A stretch of 6,211 nucleotides of DNA from Zoogloeaceae bacterium. GTDB lineage: Bacteria; Pseudomonadota; Gammaproteobacteria; Burkholderiales; Rhodocyclaceae. Both the position numbers and the translations under genes were made by a program. The notes beneath the pieces were generated by a model. It saw only the letters and a list, made by a program, of their open reading frames with translations, did not search any database and was not told the DNA's origin. Shown here in pieces: positions 1 to 5,276 of this stretch. Every line of letters begins with the position of its first letter. Position 1 is the first letter of the stretch. The stretch covers positions 1-6,211 of the forward strand of contig SSSX01000713.1 in the NCBI GenBank assembly GCA_015657735.1. The letters run 5' to 3'.

Positions 1-2
1 CG

Positions 3-332
3 CTCCACAAGGAAAAGGAATGGCACGTCTTCGCCACCGCCGACGGGGTCAGCAGCTTTTCGATCGACGCCGACGAATCGTGTGTCGTCACGGCCGGCAA
101 GACCATCGTCACGGTAAAGAAGGACGGCAACGTCGAGGTGCAGGGCGAGGCCGACCTGGCGATCGAGGCGAAGGGCAAGGTGACGATCAAATGCACCGAC
201 TTCACGCTGGACGCCTCTGGCAATGTGGACCTCGGCAAGAACGGCGCCGGAGTGATCACCGAGCAGTCGCACAAGTGCTACTTCACCGGCAAGGCGCTGG
301 TGCCGTCGGGCACCGTCAAGGCCAAGGGCTAG
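3..332 (+). CDS. Baseplate spike protein, gpV/gp5/VgrG type (C-terminal part, 5' end missing)
   Basis: The reading frame is open from the left edge to a TAG stop and gives 109 residues with no start codon needed, so this is the end of a longer gene. The visible protein is a run of short alternating strands rich in V/I, K, D and G (VTAGKTIVTVKKDGNVEV, then AIEAKGKVTIKC and FTLDASGNVDL). This is the pattern of the intertwined beta-helix or beta-prism at the tip-proximal end of trimeric contractile-tail spikes. It ends in a short tail around CYFTGKALVPSGTVKAKG. In this family the trimeric spike sits at the centre of the baseplate and pierces the target envelope. The genes that follow (gp25, gpJ and gpI-like) fit a baseplate operon and support the call. 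The N-terminal OB-fold and any gp27-like domain lie outside the window, so gpV type and VgrG type cannot be separated. Confidence 0.68.
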   Translation, partial: LHKEKEWHVFATADGVSSFSIDADESCVVTAGKTIVTVKKDGNVEVQGEADLAIEAKGKVTIKCTDFTLDASGNVDLGKNGAGVITEQSHKCYFTGKALVPSGTVKAKG

Positions 333-335
333 GAG
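331..335 (+). promoter_or_regulatory. Ribosome binding site AGGAG overlapping the spike stop codon
   Basis: AGGAG begins inside the TAG stop codon of the spike gene and ends 10 nt before the ATG at 346. It supports that start and suggests the two genes are translated in sequence from one message. Confidence 0.6.
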
Positions 336-345
336 CGCGACACGC

Positions 346-993
346 ATGCCCGCCCCGACCTCATCCCAGATCGAATCGCCGGCCAAGGGCTTCCTCAACG
401 GGGCCGGCCTGCAGGGCGAGGATGTGCCCGGCCTCGCCGCGGCAATCGCCAACACCGCCGGGCAGGCCCTGACGATGTTCGCCGCGCAGGCGATGGTGAT
501 GCCCGGCGTGCCGGTGGCGGCCGATCCGATCAGCGGCAGCGGCGCCACCGCCGGGCCGGGCCGGCTGATGCCGCCGCCGGCCGGCGGGCCGGGCGCCGCG
601 CAGCTCGAAGGGCTCGCCAGCGCCCAGTGCCAGGCCCAGGGCCTGCGCGGCGAGGCTGCCGACGGTCTCGCCAAGACCATCGCCGGCACCGTCGCCCAAG
701 GCATTGCGCTGTTCTGCGCGCAGACGATGGTGATGCCCGGCATCGCGGTGGCCGGCTTCGTCAGCGTCGCGCCGGGCATGCTGCAGCCGGTGCCGCTGGC
801 GTCTTCGCTGGAGGGTATCGCCAACGGACTGCTCAGCCAGAACGGCCTGCGCGGCGAGGCCGCACCCGATCTGGGCAAGGCGCTGGCCCAGAGCGTCGAC
901 CTCGCGCTGACCCTGTTCGCCGCCCAGGCCATGGTGTCGCCGGGCATTCCCTGCCCGCCGGGCGCCAGCGCCGGCCCCGGCCGGCTGATGTGA
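346..993 (+). CDS. Triplicated-domain protein in the spike-tip position, function unknown
   Basis: I do not recognise a named family. The 215-residue protein consists of three tandem copies of one domain, at about residues 11-75, 86-149 and 153-215. Each copy has a GL[QR]GE motif (starting at residues 21, 99 and 167), an amphipathic Ala-rich helix ending in [MLF]F[AC]AQ[AT]MV (MFAAQAMVMPG in copy 1), and a PG turn. The distance from the first G of the GLxGE motif to the G of the PG turn is exactly 33 residues in all three copies. Copies 1 and 3 end in the identical GPGRLM, and copy 2 has a diverged VAPGMLQ. No signal peptide is seen. A canonical PAAR motif is absent, although the gene lies directly after the spike gene, where tip proteins are often encoded. 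Because the spike is trimeric, three linked domains in one chain could cap it with pseudo-threefold symmetry; this is inference. A chaperone or a baseplate-hub protein are alternatives. The AGGAG before the ATG and the 13-nt gap support the start. The coding call is secure but the role is not. Confidence 0.85.
   Translation: MPAPTSSQIESPAKGFLNGAGLQGEDVPGLAAAIANTAGQALTMFAAQAMVMPGVPVAADPISGSGATAGPGRLMPPPAGGPGAAQLEGLASAQCQAQGLRGEAADGLAKTIAGTVAQGIALFCAQTMVMPGIAVAGFVSVAPGMLQPVPLASSLEGIANGLLSQNGLRGEAAPDLGKALAQSVDLALTLFAAQAMVSPGIPCPPGASAGPGRLM
376..570 (+). repeat. Internal domain repeat, copy 1 of 3
   Basis: This part codes for residues 11-75. It contains GLQGED at residue 21, the helix ending MFAAQAMVMPG, and the linker GATAGPGRLM. 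It is the longest copy, because of a longer loop after the PG turn (VPVAADPISGSG). Confidence 0.75.
601..792 (+). repeat. Internal domain repeat, copy 2 of 3
   Basis: This part codes for residues 86-149 and contains GLRGEA at residue 99 and LFCAQTMVMPG. The end is diverged (VAPGMLQP in place of GPGRLM). The stretch coding for GLRGE shares 17 identical bases (640-656) with copy 3 (844-860). Confidence 0.75.
802..990 (+). repeat. Internal domain repeat, copy 3 of 3
   Basis: This part codes for residues 153-215 and contains GLRGEA at residue 167 and LFAAQAMVSPG. It ends the protein with GPGRLM, identical to the end of copy 1. The loop after the PG turn is shortened to IPCPPGASA. Confidence 0.75.
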
Positions 994-996
994 GGA
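992..996 (+). promoter_or_regulatory. Ribosome binding site GAGGA for the gp25-like gene
   Basis: GAGGA overlaps the TGA stop of the preceding gene and lies 7 nt before the ATG at 1004. It fixes that start and suggests translational coupling across a 10-nt gap. Confidence 0.6.
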
Positions 997-1003
997 CGCG
1001 ACG

Positions 1004-1417
1004 ATGGCCCTGGATATCTTCGGCACCGACCTGCGCCTGATCTTCGCCCGCGGCAGCGAAGGGGCCGATCTGGCCGTCGGCCTGCAGGATCTCGAAACGG
1101 TGGACGGCCTCGACAATCTCGTCCAGGCCCTCACGCTGCGCCTGCTGGTCGACCGCGGCGAACTCGGCGGCCTCGGCCACCCGCGCTACGGCAGCCGCAT
1201 CCGCGACCTGATCGGCGAACCCCTCGACCGCGCCAACCTCGAACTGCTGCGCCGCATCGTGCGCCAGGAACTGCTGCGCGACCCGCGGGTCGAGGAAGTG
1301 CTGCAGGTCAGCGTGACGCCCCACGACGCCCGCCGCGACGGGGTCGACGTGGTGGCCCGGGTGCGCGCCGTGACGGGGCAGGAGGCCAGCCTGGAGGTGC
1401 ACATCGATGGCACTTGA
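1004..1417 (+). CDS. Baseplate wedge protein, GPW/gp25 family
   Basis: This is a small wedge protein of 137 residues, the usual size for the T4 gp25 / P2 gpW / T6SS TssE family. In that family it sits in the baseplate wedge, joins the hub side to the gp6/gpJ-like protein and helps start sheath assembly. The diagnostic part is residues 33-105. A helix (VDGLDNLVQALTLRLLV) leads into RGELGGLGHPRYGSRIRDLIGEP (51-73, the conserved G-HP-YGS-I-D-IGEP core), then a helix LELLRRIVRQELLRDPRVEEV and a strand LQVSV. The last 30 residues form a beta hairpin (VDVVARVRAVTG, ASLEVHIDG), as expected. The GAGGA ribosome site supports the ATG. The 3' end overlaps the next gene by 11 nt, and gp25 followed by gpJ is the normal order in contractile tails. 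The family call is strong. Phage, tailocin and injection-system versions cannot be told apart from this gene. Confidence 0.92.
   Translation: MALDIFGTDLRLIFARGSEGADLAVGLQDLETVDGLDNLVQALTLRLLVDRGELGGLGHPRYGSRIRDLIGEPLDRANLELLRRIVRQELLRDPRVEEVLQVSVTPHDARRDGVDVVARVRAVTGQEASLEVHIDGT
1393..1399 (+). promoter_or_regulatory. Ribosome binding site GGAGGTG for the gpJ-like gene
   Basis: This strong GGAGG site lies inside the end of the gp25-like gene, 7 nt before the ATG at 1407. It supports that start and the 11-nt overlap between the two reading frames. Confidence 0.6.
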
Positions 1418-2927
1418 ACGGGTCTTCCTCAAGAAGGGCTTTGCCGAGGTGGTGGACGCCCTGCTGGCCGACATCGGCTCCGGCATGGGCGGCCGGCTGG
1501 CCCTCACCGACGCCAACGAGGGCAGCGTGGTGCGCACCCTCGCCGAAGCCTTCGCCCGCGAACTGGCGGTGGCCTACGAACAGCTCGATGCGGTCTATCG
1601 CAACGCCTACCTCGACAGCGCCGCCGGCCCGGCCCTCGACAACGTCGTCGCGCTGCTCGGCATCGAGCGCCAGCGTGGCGGGCACCTGGAAGGGCTGGCG
1701 CTGTTCGGCCGCGGCCAGCCGGCGCCGGAGGACATCCACATTCCCCTCGGCACCCTCGTCGCCGGACGCGACGTGCCGCTTTTCGCGACCACCGCCAGCG
1801 CCGTGCTCGGCAAGGGCGAACGCCAGGTGGCGGTCGGCGTACGCGCCGTCGAGGCCGGCGGCGCGGCGGTCAAGACCGGCGCGCTGGCCACGCTGCCGCG
1901 GCCCATCGCCGGCATCGACAGCGTCACCAACCCCGGCGATCTGGTGCTGCGCCAGCGCGAGGAAACCGACGAGGAACTGCGCGCCCGCGCCCGCCGGCTG
2001 GTGCAGTCGTCCAACACCGGCACAGTCGCCGCGCTGGAGGAAGCGGCGCGCAGCCTCGGCATCGGCGAGGTGCAGGTCGTCGAGAACCCCGCCGGCCGCC
2101 CCGGCGAGGTGGAAGTGATCCTCGGCGACCGCGACATCCCGGCCGACCTGCTCGAACAGGTCAGGAACCGCCTCGAGGACGTGCGCCCGGCCGGCATCGT
2201 GCTGCGCTGCGGGCCGGCCACGCCGGTCTTCGTGCAGATCACCGCAACGCTGATCCTCAACGCCGACCTCTCCGAACGGGAGGAGGCCGACATCCGCAAG
2301 CACTTCGGCAGCGTGCTGGCCGACTACTTCGGCAAGCTCAAGGTCGGCGAGGCGGTACGCGACGCCAAGATCCGCTCGCTGCTGCTCGGCCACGACGCCG
2401 TGGTGGGCTGCGAGCGCAGCGGCCAGCGCCCGCTGCTCGAACCCTTCGTGTGGAACAACGGCGCCGGGCTCGAATCGGTCGCCTTCCGCTCGCTGCTCGG
2501 CAACGGCGACGTGCTGGCCGGCCCCGGCGAGCGCATCGGCCTCTACCCCGAAGCCCTGCCGCTGCGCCTGTCGCTCGAACCGCCGCGCCTGAACCTGTGG
2601 GTGGACAGCACGCTGACCCTGGTCGCCGGCAGCGCCACCGCCGGGCTGCAGGCCCGCGTCACGAGCGCCATCAAGGATGTCTTCGACAAGGCCAGCCGGC
2701 GCGCCCAGCCGGACGCGCCGGCCGAGGTGCGCTTTGCCGAGCTGCGCGAAGCGGTGGCCGCGGTGGTGCCACTGACCGCCATCGCCCGCCTGCGGGTGAC
2801 GGCCACCCACGAGCAGGACGGGCTCGCCGAGGAACTCGACGACAACGCCGGCATCGCCCACCTGAGCACCCGCGAGCAACCGATGCAGCGCAGCCTCACG
2901 CTGCGGGTGGAGAACGGCGATGGCTGA
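1407..2927 (+). CDS. Baseplate J-like wedge protein, gpJ/gp6 family
   Basis: This 506-residue protein resembles P2 gpJ, T4 gp6 and Mu gp47, which form the ring that ties the baseplate wedges together. The N-terminal 90 residues are helical, with a typical LDNVVALLGIERQRG hinge near residues 77-91. A beta-rich domain follows, with PLGTLVAGRDVPLFATT (113-129) and a VRAVEAGGAAVKTGAL segment (145-160). The family signature is at about 169-200: GIDSVTNP followed by ETDEELRARARRLV. The region SNTGTVAALEEAARSLGIGEVQVVENP (202-228) also matches the conserved central domain. After this, one alpha/beta module seems to occur twice, at about 273-330 and 395-465. This would explain a length well above the roughly 300-400 residues usual for gpJ. 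The ATG overlaps the gp25-like gene by 11 nt and the stop overlaps the next gene by 8 nt (ATGGCTGA). The family call is strong. Confidence 0.92.
   Translation: MALERVFLKKGFAEVVDALLADIGSGMGGRLALTDANEGSVVRTLAEAFARELAVAYEQLDAVYRNAYLDSAAGPALDNVVALLGIERQRGGHLEGLALFGRGQPAPEDIHIPLGTLVAGRDVPLFATTASAVLGKGERQVAVGVRAVEAGGAAVKTGALATLPRPIAGIDSVTNPGDLVLRQREETDEELRARARRLVQSSNTGTVAALEEAARSLGIGEVQVVENPAGRPGEVEVILGDRDIPADLLEQVRNRLEDVRPAGIVLRCGPATPVFVQITATLILNADLSEREEADIRKHFGSVLADYFGKLKVGEAVRDAKIRSLLLGHDAVVGCERSGQRPLLEPFVWNNGAGLESVAFRSLLGNGDVLAGPGERIGLYPEALPLRLSLEPPRLNLWVDSTLTLVAGSATAGLQARVTSAIKDVFDKASRRAQPDAPAEVRFAELREAVAAVVPLTAIARLRVTATHEQDGLAEELDDNAGIAHLSTREQPMQRSLTLRVENGDG
2909..2912 (+). promoter_or_regulatory. 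Weak ribosome binding site and coupled stop-start ATGGCTGA
   Basis: Only a short GGAG precedes the ATG at 2920, which lies inside the end of the gpJ-like gene. The ATGGCTGA junction shares 8 nt, so re-initiation by ribosomes finishing the gpJ-like gene is the likely way this start is used. Confidence 0.45.
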
Positions 2928-4776
2928 CCCGCGCCTGCGCCGCGAGCGCCTCCTCGGCCAGCTGCCGCGGATTTACACCGCGCAACCCTCGAGCAGCGCG
3001 GTGGGCGCCATCGTCGACAGCATGGCCGCCACCCTCGCGCGCCTCGACGATGCGCTGACCCGCGTGCAGTACGACCGCTGGGTCGGGCTCGCCAGCCCGC
3101 AGCAGCCCGTCGCCGACGAAGCCAGCGCCCTCGAAGGCCTGGGCCGCCTGCTGCAGGTGTCGCGCCTGCCGCCGCGGATCCGCCACGCCGGCTACCACCG
3201 GCGCCCCGGCAGCCTCGACATCCGCTTCGACCACACCGCCCCACTGGCCGACGCCCTCGCCGAGCTGATCGGCGGGCAGCGCGGCAGCGACCCGGCCGCG
3301 CTGCTGGCGGCCCAGTTCGCCGGCCTGCATTTCCGCCTCGCCGACAACGGCCAGGGCCTCAGCGCCGAGCCCGCCCCGGACACCCCGCCGGAAGCGGTTC
3401 CGGCCGCCCTCGCCCGTTTCCAGGCGGTGCTCGACCCGGAGCCCGGCGAAATCTTCCGCCAGCGCCTGCTGGTCACCGCCCGCGTGCGCACCGGCGGCCT
3501 CACCACGCCACGCGCGCTGCTGTCGCTGGCCATCGCCGACCTCGGCGCCGAACCCTGCCCGCGGCTGCAGCGGCGCCAGGACAGCACCCTCGCCTTCGGC
3601 ATGCCCCCCGGCACCCGCAAGCGCTGCGCAGCCTGCGGCGGCAAGAGCGACGCGCCGTGCCCGAACCGCGCCAAGGCCGTGGTGGACGCCTGGCTCACCG
3701 AAAATCCGGTCCTCGCCGCCAGCCACGCCGAAACCGCCCCGCGCCTGCGCCGCGTGTTCCCGGTGGACAACCCCAGCCTGCACGCCGACCGCCCGGTGCT
3801 GACGCTGACCGTGCACGACCAGCCGGCCGCCTACCTGGCGGTGCGCAGCCTCACCAGCGGCGAGATCACCCTTTATGCCGGCACCCTGCGGCCGGACCAG
3901 ACCCTGGTGCTCCACCCCGCGCTCGGCCCCGCCGACACCGCCCCCTTCGACGGCTTCGACTCGCCCGGCCACCACGCCTGGCTGGCCGCCCACCCCCGCG
4001 GCCAGGCCCTGCTGATCGAGCCCGACGGCCACGAGCGGGACGTCAGTTCGTCGATCTTCTACCTGTGGGGCAACCGCTTCGACGACCCCGCCTCGACTCT
4101 CGGCGACATGCGCTGCGGCGTGCTCGACCAGCGGGTCATCACCCCGCTGCTGCAGCCGGGCGCCAACGACTGGATGCTGCTGACCTTCGCCCAGCCCGAC
4201 GCGGCCTTCGCCGACGCCGGCGAAACCGTGCACAGCTCGCGCTTCGCCGGCCACGACGACCTCGACGGCACCCGCTTCGCGCTGCTCGACGGCAGCATCG
4301 GCCAGGGCGACGCGCGCTACGCCACGCTGCTCTTCGAATCCTTCAGCAAGACCGACACCGGCGGCACCGACGAGAGCGCCACCGCCCACGCCCCGCGCCT
4401 GTCGCTGCGCCTCGACTGGCAGACGCGGCCGCCGGCGAGCATCCGCCTGCGCGTGCCGAAGAACGAATGGGTCGCCGCCGCCGCCGCCCGCGGTGCGCTG
4501 GCCCTGCTGCGCGCCGACGTGACCCGCGCCACCGCGGCCGGCATCCGCGCGCGGGTGGACTTTCCCGAACCGACCCGCCGCGAGGCGCTGGCGCCCGACG
4601 ACGGCCTGGCCCTCGCCACCGCCCAGCGCTGGCCGGAGGACGGCAGCCCGGCCGACGGTGGCCTGCAACTTGGCGTTGCCGCCCGCCAGCAGGACGAACA
4701 CGACAGCCACGACGGACGCTTTTCGATGCAGGTGGTGTTCGACACCACCCGCCTGGACTGGAGCCACGCGGGATGA
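2920..4776 (+). CDS. Large baseplate protein, tail protein I/gp7-like N-terminus, with cysteine cluster
   Basis: The 618-residue product follows gpJ, which is the place of tail protein I (P2 gpI) or a gp7-like wedge protein. Its start, ERLLGQLPRIY at residues 9-19, then two helices (VDSMAATLARLDDAL and EGLGRLLQVSRLP), resembles the 'LP-IY' opening of that group. The rest is much longer than gpI (about 180 residues). Residues 180-212 (RQRLLVTARVRTGGLTTPRALL) look like a helical and strand connector. A CxxC pair at 236/239 with C247, and C213 further upstream, could bind a metal. Residues 282-335 (DNPSLHADRPVLTLTV, then SLTSGEITLYAGTL) are beta-rich and recall receptor- or tail-tip-type beta sandwiches. 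C-terminal parts are D/G-rich with further beta strands (LSLRLDW, FSMQVVFDTT). No signal peptide or membrane segment is seen. The role as a wedge or fibre-attachment protein is inferred from gene order and N-terminal similarity. The coding region is secure and the family is moderately supported. Confidence 0.75.
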   Translation: MADPRLRRERLLGQLPRIYTAQPSSSAVGAIVDSMAATLARLDDALTRVQYDRWVGLASPQQPVADEASALEGLGRLLQVSRLPPRIRHAGYHRRPGSLDIRFDHTAPLADALAELIGGQRGSDPAALLAAQFAGLHFRLADNGQGLSAEPAPDTPPEAVPAALARFQAVLDPEPGEIFRQRLLVTARVRTGGLTTPRALLSLAIADLGAEPCPRLQRRQDSTLAFGMPPGTRKRCAACGGKSDAPCPNRAKAVVDAWLTENPVLAASHAETAPRLRRVFPVDNPSLHADRPVLTLTVHDQPAAYLAVRSLTSGEITLYAGTLRPDQTLVLHPALGPADTAPFDGFDSPGHHAWLAAHPRGQALLIEPDGHERDVSSSIFYLWGNRFDDPASTLGDMRCGVLDQRVITPLLQPGANDWMLLTFAQPDAAFADAGETVHSSRFAGHDDLDGTRFALLDGSIGQGDARYATLLFESFSKTDTGGTDESATAHAPRLSLRLDWQTRPPASIRLRVPKNEWVAAAAARGALALLRADVTRATAAGIRARVDFPEPTRREALAPDDGLALATAQRWPEDGSPADGGLQLGVAARQQDEHDSHDGRFSMQVVFDTTRLDWSHAG

Positions 4777-4784
4777 ACCATCCC

Positions 4785-4790
4785 GAGGAG
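4785..4790 (+). promoter_or_regulatory. Ribosome binding site GAGGAG for the 158-residue gene
   Basis: GAGGAG lies in the 23-nt gap, the largest in the window, and 9 nt before the ATG at 4800. This is independent of the upstream stop codon, so this gene can be translated without coupling. Confidence 0.65.
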
Positions 4791-4799
4791 TGAATCGAC

Positions 4800-5276
4800 A
4801 TGCCGATCAAGGAATGCCACGGACTCGCCGGACGCCTGTCCATCGAACTGCGCGACCCCGCCGGGCGACTGGTGGACCAGCGCCGCGTGAACAATCTGAT
4901 CACCAGCGCCGGCCGCGACCTGCTGGCCCGGCTGTTCACCGGCGCCGCCCAGGGCCCCGAACTGCAGATCGCCGTCGGCAGTCAGGGCGGCAGCGTGCAG
5001 ATCGGCGACACCGCGCTGGGCGACCAGCTCGACGCCGCGCCGGCGACGATCCCCGGCGTCAGCGTCGGCGACTACGAAGGCCAGCCGCGGGTCATCGCCC
5101 GCGTCGTCGCGACGCTGCCGCCCACCGGCAACGCCGACCCGCAGGCGCTGCAGGAGGCCGGCATCCTCGTCACGCTGCCCGGCGCCCCGCCGGTACTCTA
5201 CAACCGCGTCACCTTTCCGCTCGTGAACCGGGCCGGCAACCTCGAGATGACGCTCAGCTGGGAGGTGATCTTCTGA
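4800..5276 (+). CDS. Fibre-associated structural protein, phage tail type
   Basis: The 158-residue product has a layout I associate with small structural proteins next to tail-fibre genes: a strand VNNLITSAGRDLLARLFTG (30-48), a short AVGSQGG turn (58-64), DTALGDQL (70-77), a variable middle, then LQEAGILVTLPG (117-128), VLYNRVTFPLV (132-142) and a closing strand NLEMTLSWEVIF. Such proteins are probably fibre adaptors or short baseplate fibres; the exact role in this particle is not shown by the sequence. No signal peptide, cleavage site or membrane segment is visible, and the one Cys (C6) is isolated. The GAGGAG site 9 nt before the ATG supports the start. The stop overlaps the following fibre gene by a single base (TGATG), so both are likely made together. 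The coding call is secure; the family assignment is by remembered pattern only. Confidence 0.78.
   Translation: MPIKECHGLAGRLSIELRDPAGRLVDQRRVNNLITSAGRDLLARLFTGAAQGPELQIAVGSQGGSVQIGDTALGDQLDAAPATIPGVSVGDYEGQPRVIARVVATLPPTGNADPQALQEAGILVTLPGAPPVLYNRVTFPLVNRAGNLEMTLSWEVIF
5260..5265 (+). promoter_or_regulatory. Ribosome binding site GGGAGG for the fibre gene
   Basis: GGGAGG lies inside the end of the preceding gene and 10 nt before the ATG at 5276. Together with the TGATG overlap it decides the start of a gene whose stop lies outside the window. Confidence 0.65.

Noticed and set aside
20..472. Open frame of 150 residues on the + strand at the left edge
   Set aside because: Its product is Arg/Gly-rich and overlaps both the spike frame and the triplicated gene. 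The spike frame from position 3 gives a beta-helix pattern and ends at a ribosome site for the next gene.
550..600. G/C-rich inverted stretch that could act as a terminator hairpin
   Set aside because: It lies inside a coding region in the Pro/Gly-rich linker between repeat copies 1 and 2, and there is no T-run after it.
346..993. A true PAAR-repeat tip protein
   Set aside because: The position fits, but no PAAR motif or its metal-binding His/Cys set is seen, and the Ala-rich helices are not typical of PAAR. I kept it as unknown.
1308..2879. Long open frame of 523 residues on the minus strand
   Set aside because: It is antisense to the gpJ-like gene and is another result of high G+C. It shows no motif and no fitting ribosome site was noted.
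2896..4767. Long open frame of 623 residues on the minus strand
   Set aside because: It lies fully opposite the 618-residue gene, which has a family-like start and coupled neighbours. High G+C makes stop codons rare in antisense frames, and the product is low in complexity (V, A, G and R rich) with no recognisable domain.
4777..4799. Possible promoter in the largest gap
   Set aside because: The 23 nt contain a ribosome binding site and no room for -35 and -10 boxes; the upstream bases are G/C-rich coding sequence.
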